DNA from: SZUA-35 sp963781035
GTDB taxonomy: Bacteria > Actinomycetota > Acidimicrobiia > Acidimicrobiales > SZUA-35
Reading direction: 5' to 3'
Assembly: GCA_963781035.1 (NCBI GenBank)
Contig: CAWAEN010000004.1
Span: forward strand, 1 to 64,000
Length of the DNA stretch: 64,000 nt
Shown here: one piece after another, positions 9,740 to 19,179 of the stretch
How the letters are laid out: every line of letters begins with the position of its first letter
Position numbering within the stretch: the first letter of the stretch is position 1
Made by a program: the position numbers and the translations under genes
The notes under the pieces: model-generated
Told to the model about the DNA's origin: nothing
The model's database searches: none
What the model saw: the letters and a program-made list of their open reading frames with translations, nothing else

Positions 9740-10475
9740 ATGCCGAGCCGAACCGATGACACCGCACGCGTGCTCACGTGGAATCTCGAGCGCAAGCGGC
9801 CCGACTCGGAGCTCGGCGCGCTGGGTGTCGATCGCCTCTTCGGTCACCAGCCCGACGTCATGGCGCTCACCGAGGTCCGCACCTCGTTCCCCGGTCGGCA
9901 CGGGCCATGGCCTGTGGTGCGAGCCGCCGACCGGCGACTGGTTCGCCGAGGATGAGCGCGAGGTCATGATCTGGTCGTCGCAACCCTGGCGCGACGTCGA
10001 TCGCGTCGGCATCGATGGACTGGACCAGACCCGGTTCATCTCGGCGACCACCGACACGCCGATCGGGCCACTACGAGTGCTCGGAGTCTGCATTCCCTGG
10101 CACATGGCCGAAGTCCAGTACCCCATCGACGTCAAGCGCAGGCCGTGGGAGCTGCACATCCGCTTCCTCGAGCGACTGGCGGAGCTGCTCGCCGCCTCCG
10201 ACGTGCCGACGGTCGTCGCCGGCGACTTCAACCAACAGGTCCCTCGCATCAAGTACGGAAACCGGGAGGCAGCCGAGGCCATGGCCGAGGCCTTCCGAAC
10301 GTTCGACATCGTGACGCAAGGCCAGCTCGACGGGTGTTCACGTCCCGGCATCGACCACGTCGCCATCAGCTCCCACCTGCAGGCTGCAGCAACATGGGGC
10401 TGGCCCAACATGTCCGAGGGACGACGACTGTCCGACCACGACGGCGCCGCGGTCGACCTCGTCAGCCTGTCGTAG
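9740..10475 (+). CDS. Endonuclease/exonuclease/phosphatase (EEP) family protein; one frame break
   Basis: The EEP fold starts VLTWNLERKRPDSELG, with the catalytic Glu in MALTEVRT. The frame changes near 9935 and continues PTGDWFAEDEREVMIWSS. Later EEP motifs are present: VVAGDFNQQ and, at the end, GRRLSDHDG with the catalytic Asp-His; GIDHVAI precedes it. These enzymes are metal-dependent phosphodiesterases acting on nucleic acids, lipids or small phosphoesters; no signal peptide is visible, so it is probably cytoplasmic. It diverges from the nuclease-like gene upstream with about 90 bases between. About 245 residues. Confidence 0.8.
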
Positions 10476-10576
10476 CTGCGGCTGCCGTTCACCCAGTTGT
10501 CACAGCAACTGCCCACAGCGCAGGTGAGGGAGAACGGTTCTCCCACGGCGACCACGGAGAGAGGATCGAACAGAGC

Positions 10577-10966
10577 ATGTGGCCTTGGCAGCGCCCAGTG
10601 AGTATCGAAGCCATCAAGGAAGCAGCCGACTGCTCGACACGCGGGCTCAACGTCTGGATCAACGCCTTGATCTCTCACGGACTTCGGCCGGTCGACGACC
10701 AGATCCCGCTCTCCCACGCAGTGGCCGTCGGTGCCGCTTTGCACTTTCGATCGAACGGTGTGAGCAAGGCTCGGGCTGATCGGATCTTCAGGCAGCTCTT
10801 GCGCGACCCACCTGACTACGTCGGTTGGGTCCTCGTCGATCACCGGGACCGCTATCCGATCGACCTCGAGCTCCCGCCCATCTCGATCTCCTTGAAGTAT
10901 CACGCTCGCAAGGCACCGATCGTCTTCGATCCGACGCCCTTCATCGAACGGCTCGGCATCGACTGA
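10577..10966 (+). CDS. Small hypothetical protein, possibly HTH-containing
   Basis: A 129-residue protein with GGAGAGAGG upstream of the ATG at 10577. The first 60 residues (VSIEAIKEAADCSTRGLNVWI) could form a winged or MerR-like helix-turn-helix; the remainder is mixed strand with Pro-rich DLELPPISISLKYH. I do not recognise the family. It lies between an EEP enzyme and a VWA protein, all on the plus strand, so it may be part of that transcription unit. Confidence 0.55.
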   Translation: MWPWQRPVSIEAIKEAADCSTRGLNVWINALISHGLRPVDDQIPLSHAVAVGAALHFRSNGVSKARADRIFRQLLRDPPDYVGWVLVDHRDRYPIDLELPPISISLKYHARKAPIVFDPTPFIERLGID

Positions 10967-11040
10967 CCTCAGCCGGCGTTGCTGTCACGGCTGCGCTCTA
11001 CAAGGAGGGTGAGAAGCAACCAACGGCGAGGAGCCCGGCC

Positions 11041-11718
11041 ATGAACGAGAACAAGAAGACAGAGAACGACAGCGCCACCAACGACGTCGTGCACGCACAA
11101 ATCGTGCTCGACCGATCGGGCAGCATGACGCCCATCGCGTTCGCGACGATCGACGCACTGAACGGCTTCCTCGCCAAGCAGCGAGTCCTGCCTGGCGTGC
11201 TTCGGGTGACCCTTGCCGACTTCGACAGCCAGGAACCCTTCCGGATCGTCACCGATGCCATCCCCGTGGCAGAGATGGTCGATCTCACCCCGTCCGACTA
11301 CGAGCCTCGCGGCGCAACGCCGCTGTTCGATGCGATCGGCCTGGCCGTCGAACGCTGCGACGCACGGGTCAAAGCTGATCCTGATGAAGACCAGGTGCTC
11401 GTGATCATCACCGACGGTCTCGAGAACGCCAGCACCGACTTCGACGGCCCCAAGATCGCCGCCCTCCTCGAGGCGCGGCAGGAAGCCGGCTGGGCCGTGC
11501 TGTTCCTCGGCGCCAACCAAGACAGCTTCGCCACAGGCCAGGGCATGCAGATGCGGGGCGGCAACGTTCGCAACTTCGCTGCCAGTGATGCGGGCATCCA
11601 CGACGCACTGTCCAAGGCGAGTGACGCAATCATCGATCACCGCACGACCGCCCGCAGTGAACGACGGCTCCTGAAGGACGAACTCTTCGACCGAACCGAC
11701 CCGTCAGGCTCACGATGA
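11041..11718 (+). CDS. VWA domain protein, homologue of the VWA half of the DraG fusion
   Basis: A 225-residue protein, nearly all one VWA domain. The MIDAS motif D-R-S-G-S is in AQIVLDRSGSMTPI, with the Thr in GATPLFDAI and the Asp in VIITDGLENAS. Its C-terminal half (GWAVLFLGANQDSFATGQG) aligns with GWTFVFLGANQDAFDVAHG in the DraG-VWA protein at 4957-6640, so the two are paralogous. There is no signal peptide or membrane segment. Cytosolic VWA proteins of this size often work with an AAA ATPase or as stress-response scaffolds, but no MoxR-type ATPase is seen here. An N-terminal Lys/Glu/Asn-rich tail precedes the domain. Confidence 0.8.
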   Translation: MNENKKTENDSATNDVVHAQIVLDRSGSMTPIAFATIDALNGFLAKQRVLPGVLRVTLADFDSQEPFRIVTDAIPVAEMVDLTPSDYEPRGATPLFDAIGLAVERCDARVKADPDEDQVLVIITDGLENASTDFDGPKIAALLEARQEAGWAVLFLGANQDSFATGQGMQMRGGNVRNFAASDAGIHDALSKASDAIIDHRTTARSERRLLKDELFDRTDPSGSR

Positions 11719-11764
11719 CGGGCACGGGAGTTCACAGGTTCGGTCGACATGACAAGCTGGTCCC

Positions 11765-12439
11765 ATGACTGACGAGGCTCCGCAACTCTCCGACCGCATG
11801 ACGGCAGCGTTCGACATGGCCCGCGAAGTGCACAACGGTCAGGCGCTCAAGGAGACCGACCTGCCCTACCTGCTGCACCTCCTCGACGCGTGTTCCATCG
11901 CCCTCCGCCACGGCGCCGACGAGGAGGTCGCCATCGCAACGCTTCTCCACGATGTCGTCGAAGACGGCGGCGGCGAAAGGAAGGCCGACGAAATCGGCGC
12001 CGCCTTCGGCGAACGGGTGAAGCAGATCGTCCTGGACTGTTCTGACAGCCTCGTCGAGGACCCGGCTGGCAAGCCGCCTTGGTGGGATCGCAAGATCCAA
12101 TACCTCGATCACCTGCACCTCGCCACAGAAGACACGGCCATGGTGTCGGCTGCCGACAAGCTCTCGAACGCTCGATCGATCGTGGCGGATGTCACCGAAC
12201 ACGGTGATGCGTTCTGGAAGAGGTTCACGACCGGCCGGGTGGGGTCGCTCTGGTACTACCGCCGCATCGCCGAGATCCTCCCGAGCCGTCTGCCGGAGAC
12301 CGACCGAGCCCAGCGGCTCGGCCGATCGTTGGAGGCCGCGGTGGCGGACATGTTCAAGTTGGTGAGTGTCGACCAAGCCAAGGCCGACTGGCACGCCGCC
12401 TTTGCCGAGGAGCAACGGGTTCGGGAATCCCTCGGCTGA
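11765..12439 (+). CDS. HD domain protein, MESH1/SpoT-like phosphohydrolase
   Basis: A 224-residue protein with the RelA/SpoT-hydrolase-type HD signature: H23 in EVHNGQ, H62-D63 in LLHDVVED with E66-D67 following, and D131 in SAADKLSNARS. That set matches the metal and ED motifs of (p)ppGpp hydrolases of the MESH1 type. No synthetase or TGS/ACT domain is present. It would hydrolyse ppGpp or a related nucleotide such as NADPH in the cytoplasm. It follows the VWA gene by 46 bases and is probably co-transcribed. Confidence 0.8.
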   Translation: MTDEAPQLSDRMTAAFDMAREVHNGQALKETDLPYLLHLLDACSIALRHGADEEVAIATLLHDVVEDGGGERKADEIGAAFGERVKQIVLDCSDSLVEDPAGKPPWWDRKIQYLDHLHLATEDTAMVSAADKLSNARSIVADVTEHGDAFWKRFTTGRVGSLWYYRRIAEILPSRLPETDRAQRLGRSLEAAVADMFKLVSVDQAKADWHAAFAEEQRVRESLG

Positions 12440-12568
12440 GCGCCGAGTTGCCAGCTCACAACTGCCCCTGCAACCACCCTCAGCGAGCACTGTCACACCC
12501 CGTGGTCATGCTGGTTCTTGTCTCGCCGCCCGATTGTCCGGGCGGCCCAGGAACCAGGAGGTCGTGAC

Positions 12569-13382
12569 ATGGAAGCGACTCGCCGCAAGATGCTCGAGGA
12601 GGTGATGCGTCGATTGATCGAGGGTGAGCTCGCCATGGTGTGGGCCCTGTCCACCGAGTTCGGTGAGGACCTCGCCCGAGTGATCCGTCGCCACCTCCGC
12701 TCGATGGGCCGCTCGGAGGTGATCACCGAGCCCGGCCGGGTCGAAGGCCTCGTGATCGACGTTGCGCTCTGGTTCCTCGACCACGGAACCGCATACGACC
12801 CTTCGGCTTCGTTGCCCTGGGTGTGGGCCGACAAGCCGATTCGCTCGCTCGTGGCGGCCGAGATCGGCCATCGCACGGTCGAGTTCGAGCCGGCACTGGC
12901 CGAGGGCGAGGCGCCGTCGCTCGATCCGGCCGTCGTCGAGCTTCGATCCCTGGCCGATCGTGAACCCGACGGTCGCCCTGCTGATCGAAGCCGCCGAGGA
13001 GGTCGGCTCCGCCCGCGACGCCGGCGTCCATCTCGAGTACCGAGTGCAGCTCGCACTCGGGGATCCGAGCCCATCGCATACGGTTGCCGACATGGTCGGA
13101 CTGCAAGCGGCGAACATTCGCCAGATCGACACCCGGATGCGCAAGAAGGTGGCTCGCCTGGTCGATGTCGATCGACCGCTTCGGTCCGTTGAAGGAATTG
13201 GCATGGCTGAAGTGAGCGCTCCGATCGGCACCACCGACGAGTCCCGTCGCCATCTTCTCGAGCAGTTCGCAGAGCGGCTGAACCGTCGAGGCATCAAACG
13301 CCCCGATGTTTCCGCCGTTGTGTCTGCTGCTCGAGCAGAAGCCTTCCTCGCCGAGTTCGAAGCCGACAACGAGCCGGGCTGA
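12569..13382 (+). CDS. Sigma-factor-like HTH protein; one frame break
   Basis: The ATG at 12569 has a near-perfect AGGAGG seven bases upstream. The frame changes near 12960 from LADREP to NPTVALLIEAAEEVG; the joined product is about 270 residues. The N-terminal half (RRKMLEEVMRRLIEGELAMV) is helical. HTVADMVGLQAANIRQIDTRM resembles the region 4 recognition helix of sigma-70 proteins. The C-terminal tail ends DVSAVVSAARAEAFLAEFEAD. It may be a degenerate sigma factor or other DNA-binding protein; the assignment rests on that helix alone. Confidence 0.5.
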
Positions 13383-13474
13383 TCTGGTCGCGATCTCGGC
13401 GGGCCCGCCGGTCAGAAACCGATCCCCGGTGCCGTCGCGGGACTTGTGGCGGCAGGCGCTCGGGATCTCCGGCG

Positions 13475-14770
13475 CTATCCGGCGTCTCGGACGAGGCGGA
13501 TGAAGTTGTAGTAGCGCTCGCCGCCTTCGCCGTCGGGTCCGTCCTCGGTCTTGGTGTCGAAACGGACCGCGCCGGCACCGTGGGAGTCCTCGCCGCTGCC
13601 GTCGACGGCTCGGCCGAACGCGACGTACCAGGCGTAGTAGTAGGGCTCGCCGCCTGCTGAACTGTGCCGAGGTGCTGGACCAGTAGTAGCCGTAGTCGCT
13701 GTCGCCGGCTTCGTTGGTGATCTCGGTGGCGGAGAACAGCTCGTCGATGGCCGGTCCGACCGCGGAGGCGTCGGTGGCCGAGGGGGATCGGGAGTAGTCG
13801 ACGATGCTCTGCAGCTCCTTCACGTTCGGCAGCCGCCAGTCGGTGAAACCGGCCAGCTCGGAGTCCTCCGCGTAGGCCAACGCGTCTTGCCAGTCGAGTT
13901 CGACACCGTCATCGTCTTGCGCCCACATGAGGCCGGTGGCGCTGTCGGTGATCGTGCCGTCGCCGTTGTCGACGAGGTCGTTGATGCCGTACTCGTCGCC
14001 TCGGACCACCCGCACGTAGTTGCCGCCGGCGGGGCCGCGGGCCACGGCTGGGTAGGCCTTGATGTGGCCGGTGACGTGGTTGACGCCGAACGCAGCTTCC
14101 GAACCGCCCTCGGTCGTGGTGCCGACGTAGTAGTTGCTGGTCCAGTACTGCTCGTCCTTGGTGACCTCGCCGCTGGCCAGGGTGAAGTACGTCGGTGTCG
14201 AGATAGGGCCAGCTGAGACCGAAGTCGCTGATCGTGAACAGCTCCTTGGCCGATGGCAGTCGCCAATCGTCGTAGCCGGCGAGCTCGAGCTCGTCGGCGT
14301 AGTCGACGGCCTCCTGCCAGGTGAAGCCATCCGAGGACGGAACCTGCTGCCAGGTCAATCCGGTGTTGGGGTCGGTGACGGTTCCGTCACCGTTGTCCTC
14401 GAACGACATCGCCGACCCGGCCAAGTAGTCGGCGTCCTGGCCGTACAAGTCTTCACCGTCGGCCGGCACAGGTCATCTCCTCACCGTCGACGTCGTAACA
14501 AGCCGTCTGTCCGGTGGCGACAACCACAGACGTGGACGCTGCCCCGGTGTCGGTGTCGGTGTCGGAGCCGGTGTCCGCGCTGGACTGCGTCGTTTCGACC
14601 TCGGTTGCGTCGGCTGCGGTGTCGGTGTCATCGGACCCGCACACGCTCGCCACCAGCGCCATGACCGCGACGGCGACGAGCCAACGCCGCGCGGGACGTG
14701 GTCGAGTCGGTGTGACCGGCGAAGCGTTGTCGGTCGTTGATGGAGTTGGGGATTTCCGGGAGTAGGTCAT
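13475..14770 (-). CDS. Exported DUF1566 (Lcl_C) repeat protein; three frame breaks
   Basis: The N-terminus has a hydrophobic segment (WLVAVAVMALVASVCGSDD) that looks like a signal peptide with an atypical lipobox Cys, followed by an Asp/Thr-rich linker. Two copies of the DUF1566 domain follow: DNGDGTVTDPNTGLTW to DWRLPSAKEL, and DNGDGTITDSATGLMW to DWRLPNVKEL. The frame changes near 14465, 14205 and 13665; the last part ends GGERYYNFIRLVRDAG at 13475. About 430 residues. DUF1566 proteins are surface or exported proteins of poorly known role, often carbohydrate- or C-type-lectin-like in fold. A GGGACC-TT-GGTCCC palindrome lies about 120 bases upstream of the start. Confidence 0.75.
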
Positions 14771-15181
14771 GCGAGAGGTCCCTTCAGTGGCACGCAGCAG
14801 CTCGGCCTGTCGAAGCGACCGGAGGCCTGCTGTGATTCGAGCCTGGTGCGCGAACCTGTGAGTCGACTGTGAAAATCGGACAAAGGGACCTTGGTCCCGG
14901 CACGGGATCGAGCGACCCGCCGACAGGACCGTTAGCTCGCCGGGAGCGCGGCCATGGTCTCTGGGACGAGTTCGTTGTGCATGCCGCCGGTTGGGTGTTC
15001 GGGCACAGGTCTAGATCATGACGCAGCCGACTGATCGTCGGGCTCGAACCCGAACGTGGCTTGGGTTGATCTGATCGGGCTGCCGCCGATGAGAGGGTCG
15101 TGGCACCATGGAGCGAATGAGCCTGCGAGCTCGAACCGAACGCCGACGCTCCAGCCACCGAGGACAGAGTCTGAGGCAGCC
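14771..15181. other. 411-base gap without a supported gene
   Basis: No frame here reads like a protein on either strand. The gap contains the upstream regions of the DUF1566 gene (minus) and the small hypothetical gene (plus), and the palindrome at 14885-14898. I see no RNA gene. Confidence 0.5.
14885..14898. promoter_or_regulatory. DosR/DevR-like palindrome GGGACC-TT-GGTCCC
   Basis: A perfect 14-base hairpin-type palindrome resembling the actinobacterial DosR (DevR) box core GGGAC-N4-GTCCC. It is about 120 bases upstream of the DUF1566 gene. A related, shorter element occurs at 16035-16047. No dosR-like regulator is in the window, so binding by such a protein is inference. Confidence 0.35.
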
Positions 15182-15505
15182 ATGACGATCTACGAACTCT
15201 TCATTCAGGATCAGTCGACCGACCGTCGGCTCGAGGTGCCCGTGCACGGGCTTCCGCATTCCGCCGCTCTGTTGTCCCGTATGGATGAGCTCGTGGCCGC
15301 CGGTGAAGCCGAGAGTTGTCCTGGCTGGCCGCCGACGATCCGATTCGATTCCGTGGACACGCTCGGCCGCCTCATCGCCGGCGAGCGGGAGCTGACCCTG
15401 GGAACGGCCGGAAACCCGGCGCCCGGTCGACCCATCTCGGCCGACGCTGCGCTCACGCAACTCGGCGACGGCGGCCCGTTCGAGGCTGTCCACTACGAGA
15501 TCTGA
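15182..15505 (+). CDS. Small hypothetical protein
   Basis: A 107-residue protein starting MTIYELFIQDQSTDRRLEVPV, with GAGG upstream of the ATG. It is a soluble, mixed alpha/beta sequence with no cysteine motif, signal or membrane segment beyond a single Cys. No family recognised. It stands alone, convergent with the two small membrane-protein genes that follow. Confidence 0.6.
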   Translation: MTIYELFIQDQSTDRRLEVPVHGLPHSAALLSRMDELVAAGEAESCPGWPPTIRFDSVDTLGRLIAGERELTLGTAGNPAPGRPISADAALTQLGDGGPFEAVHYEI

Positions 15506-15520
15506 AACCCCGTGGATTGC

Positions 15521-15700
15521 TCAGTACTTGCCCCTGAAGGCAAAGGGCTTCTTCAGGTCGTCTTTGTCGAACCCGTCTTCACGCTCCGGGTTCTGCGCGA
15601 TCTCGGCCCGGGTCAGGGCGATTCCTCCGGCCATGACGGCGCCGTAGACCGTGATGGCGAAGACGATCATTCCTACGATGAAGATCGCTGTCTGGCTCAT
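15521..15700 (-). CDS. Small single-span membrane protein
   Basis: A 59-residue protein: one N-terminal membrane helix (IFIVGMIVFAITVYGAVMAGG) and a charged cytoplasmic tail rich in Asp, Glu and Lys ending FRGKY. Its ATG overlaps the stop of the upstream small gene by four bases (ATGA at 15697-15700), so the two are made together and probably work together. It resembles accessory subunits of membrane complexes in size, but no family is recognised. Confidence 0.7.
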   Translation of the reverse strand: MSQTAIFIVGMIVFAITVYGAVMAGGIALTRAEIAQNPEREDGFDKDDLKKPFAFRGKY

Positions 15701-15918
15701 GACGAGACCTTCTCGGTCTGAGCAATCGGCGCAGGCGTGTCGACGGAGCCGAGCAGGAGCGTGCCGAGCGAGTGGATCGACGGCACCCAGAGGCCAACGA
15801 AGATCCCGGCCATCTGCTCGTCCTGGACGAAGTACAGGTAGACCGAGAAGAGGAACGAGGCGAACCCGGCAATGATGAACGGGAGCTTCAGTCGTACGTC
15901 TTGGGGAAGGTTGGTCAT
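15697..15918 (-). CDS. Small two-span membrane protein
   Basis: A 73-residue protein with two membrane helices: LPFIIAGFASFLFSVYLYFV and AGIFVGLWVPSIHSLGTLLL, joined by a short DEQ loop. TTTCCTCC on the plus strand gives a GGAGGAAA ribosome site just before the ATG at 15918. It is translationally coupled to the 59-residue membrane protein downstream. The pair resembles a small membrane module; its partner complex is unknown. A palindrome at 16035-16047 lies about 120 bases upstream. Confidence 0.7.
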   Translation of the reverse strand: MTNLPQDVRLKLPFIIAGFASFLFSVYLYFVQDEQMAGIFVGLWVPSIHSLGTLLLGSVDTPAPIAQTEKVSS

Positions 15919-16034
15919 GTCGGTTTCCTCCGATGTGTAGGGCGTCGATCACTACTTCGTCTGTCAGCGCAATTTGGATGCGCTTCGACGTTGTTCCATG
16001 CGTGACATGCGGCATGAAGGCAAGCCGCCTCCGT

Positions 16035-16047
16035 AGGACCTTGTCCT
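16035..16047. promoter_or_regulatory. Palindrome AGGAC-CTT-GTCCT between divergent genes
   Basis: A perfect palindrome with 5-base arms, similar in core (GGACC-TT-GTCC) to the element at 14885-14898. It lies between the small membrane-protein operon (minus) and the lipoprotein gene (plus), about 35 bases before the latter's ATG. It could be an operator for either. Confidence 0.3.
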
Positions 16048-16082
16048 CTGACTGATTGCTGCCCGTAGACGACCATGCAGAC

Positions 16083-18209
16083 ATGGCCACTGCCTTCAGA
16101 ACCTGGCTTTTTCCCATGGTTCTCTTGGTCGCGCTGGGGTTGGGCATCCTGACCGGCTGCGTCAACGACGACGACGGTGCGGAGACCACGTCACTCCCGG
16201 CAACCACCGAGCCCTCCACCCCAGCCACCAGCCCACCTACGTTGGTCGAGCCGGCCTTCGGGAGTACAGAAGTTCAGACGTCTTCGGTCCTGCCGCTCCT
16301 GCGAATGGAGTGGACATCGGTCGACCTCGAGGCTCCCGAAACCGACGGCTGGTTGCTGGGATTGACCACGCTCGGCGAGGAGTTCGTTGCCGTCGGCTCG
16401 AGTTGGACTGCGGGTGAATCCGCATTCGCACCGGGCACCCAGACCGTCAGGCAGTGGCGCTCATCCGATGGCCTCAGCTGGGATCTCGCCGATACGAAAT
16501 CCATCGACGGCTGGATGGACAGAATCGTGGTGGTCGATGACCACCTCCTCGCCATGGGAAGCAGAACGGATGAATCAGGGCGTGCTCTTCCGATGATCTG
16601 GATCGACGACGGCTCGGGATGGGTGGAGACCGAGGTTGGTTGGTCCGGCGACGAGTCGCAGTCTCTCTACTTGTCCGCCGTGGCGTCGACACCGGCCGGT
16701 GTCGTGATGGCCGGCAACGTCCAACCGTTCTATCGAAACGACCCGATGGTGTTGTCGGTCGGTGGGTTCCGCATCGTGATCGACGACTTCGACGGCACCT
16801 ACGTGGTCACCGAGGATGCCACGCAACGCACGGTCGCCGAAGGGTCGATCAGCGACATCTACCGGTGGAGCGAAGAAGGCCAACTCCTGTTCGACAACGA
16901 CACCGGTGACATCCTCACAACGGTGCCGTGGGAGGTGTGGGACGACCTCTACCCGGCTTCTTCACCACTGCCGATCTACTTCCCCACCCCTCCCGGCGAC
17001 GACATCGGCTCGATCGAATGGGACGGCTATCGAGTCACGGTCGAGGGTCTTGTCGACGGGTACGAGCTCGGCACCTATGCGATCACCGATCTCGATACCG
17101 GCCGAGTGATCGCCGGACCACTCGACGAGCTCTACCGAGGGCCGGGCCCACGCTTCTTCGATCGAGCCACAGGCGAACTGGCGCTGGCCTTTGATTGGGA
17201 CGAATGGGATCGACTCACCAACGAGTGGTGGGAAGCCTCCTACGAGCCCCATGAGCCTCACGACGCCGAGGTTGTCGTGCTCTTCAGCGACGACCTCACC
17301 GCTGATCCGCCCATCTGGCGACAACAGACGTTGGCCTTGTCACCGGACAGCCACCTCGAGTCGTTGGTGGCGGTGGACGACCACTTCGTCGCCACGGTGC
17401 AAGAACACTACGAGTACTTGGGCAACCGGATCGCCTTCGTATCCGACGACGGGGTGACGTGGGAGCAGGCCGTGAGCCGGGGTGCGGACTACCTCCATCA
17501 GCTCGTGCCGACGTCGGATGGTGTGATGGCGTTGTCCAGCGGCGAGCAGGGGTCGATCGGCGGTGTTCCTCCAGCGACGGGCTCATCTGGCACGACGAGC
17601 TCTCGATCGGGCCCCAGAGCGACGGCAGTGATGCCTGGCTCGAGCTGATGGGTGCCGGCCCGATGGGCACCGTCGTCACCGCCGTTGTTCACGGACGGAT
17701 ATGAGCCTCAGGTACTGGAGATCACGGTCGACGAACTCACCGCTCGTTTCGGTGAACAGTTCGCGGTGGAGATCGTCGACTCGACCGGCGAGACGCGCCT
17801 GACCCTCACCTGGGAAGAACTCGAGCAGCCCACCCCCGGAGATCAGAACTGGGCGACCTACACCGACGGCGCGACCCACTTCTGGAATGCCGAAGGCGAA
17901 CTGGTGATGACCATTCCCGACGAGACCGTGTGGGCCGCCTATGAAGACCAGTCGGCTGGCGCCGGCGAGGAACCCCAGACTGCGGTGTTCATCCGGCTCG
18001 AAGGAGGCGCGTGGTTCGAAACGACCCCGCCCACAACCATCGAGCCAGGCTCCAATCAGATCGTGACGCTCGGAGTCGACAAGGTCGTCATCGCACGGAC
18101 GGTCTTCGATGACACCGGAACGCGGTACGAGGAGGAAGGCGAGTTCGCCGGTCACATCGAGTTCCTCGTCGGCACCGTGACCGAGAAACCGAGCCAAGAC
18201 CAATCGTGA
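16083..18209 (+). CDS. Large lipoprotein with Asp-box-like and internal repeats; two frame breaks
   Basis: The signal peptide WLFPMVLLVALGLGILTGC ends in a good lipobox (LTGC), so the mature protein is membrane-anchored outside the cell. The body has motifs like sialidase Asp boxes (SSDGLSWD, SDDGVTWEQ, SSDGLIWHD), suggesting a beta-propeller, and three copies of a 60-70 residue repeat of the type YRVTVEGLVDGYELGTYAI ... FDRATGELALAFDWDEW. The frame changes near 17560 and 17690; the last repeat runs to 18209. About 707 residues. It is probably an exported binding protein; enzymatic function is not indicated. Coupled by GTGA to the next gene. Confidence 0.7.
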
Positions 18210-19157
18210 CTGAGTGGCAAGAATTCCCCTGGCCGGCGCCGTCCACCGATCAGCGTCTCGATCGCCTCTGCGTCGAAACCACCGACCCGCTGCGCCCGGA
18301 CTGCCGGATCGAAGGAGCGAACTTCATCTCGACGCCGGCGCCGCCGGGAGACGAGGTCGTCGTGTGCGCCTACAACGTCGAGCGAGGGCTACGTCTGGAT
18401 GACCAGCTGGAAGCGTCTCGCCGGCGCCTCTGGCATGCCCTCACCCGACATCCTCCTGCTCAGCGAAGCCGACCGCGGATGCACGCGCAGCGATGGACGC
18501 AACGTTGCTCGGGCCTACGCAGAGCGGCTGGGCATGTGTTACGTCTACGGCGTCGAGTTCGTCGAGTTGCCGCGGGTGTGGGGACCGGGCGGCGCCATCC
18601 GTCATCGCTGCGAACACGGCAACGCAATCATTTCGCGTTACCCGCTCGGCAACGTCCGGGTGATCCGCCACCGGGAAACCCGCAGCTGGAACAGCGCGAC
18701 GCAGCGCATGCTTCGGCTCGGTCAACCCCGCCACGGCGGGCGTGTCGCCGTGGCGGCCGACGTGCGGATCGGTGACCGGACCCTCCGCGTCTACGCGGTG
18801 CACTTCGAGTCCGGCCGGCCGGCCGATCGCGACACGATTCGTGAGGCCCAGGCCAGGGAACTGCTGGCCGACGCCGCGGGGGTGAGCTCAGGAGTGGTCA
18901 TCGGTGGCGACATGAACGTCGTTCGATACACGGGATCGGCCGAGAGTGACCCGACCGTGGGCGCACTGCTCGCCGATGGTTTCCACGATGCCCACGTCGC
19001 ACTCGCGCCGAGCGAACGGATCACCACGGACTCGGGAGTCGTCATCGACCTGATCGTCGGTCGCAGCATGCAGATCATCGATGCCGGTGTCGGTCCTCGA
19101 GCGACATGGCACGACCTGTCCGACCACCTCCCGGTCTGGGCCCGCTTCCGATGGTGA
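18206..19157 (+). CDS. Endonuclease/exonuclease/phosphatase (EEP) family protein; one frame break
   Basis: The GTG start at 18206 overlaps the stop of the lipoprotein gene. The N-terminal part reads VVVCAYNVERGLRLDDQL; the frame changes near 18405 and continues with ILLLSEADRGCTRSDGRN (catalytic Glu), then YAVHFES, VVIGGDMNVVRY (D-x-N) and DLSDHLPVWARF (S-D-H). All EEP motifs are therefore present; about 315 residues. No signal peptide is seen, although coupling to a lipoprotein gene is notable. Substrate unknown; sphingomyelinase-like or nuclease activity is possible. Confidence 0.8.
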
Positions 19158-19179
19158 GCGCCGCCCCGGCGGGGCCGCC

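Noticed and set aside
9653..10903. N-terminal extension of the nuclease-like frame on the minus strand
   Set aside because: It is antisense to the EEP gene, whose family motifs are clear; the gene is taken to start at 9652.
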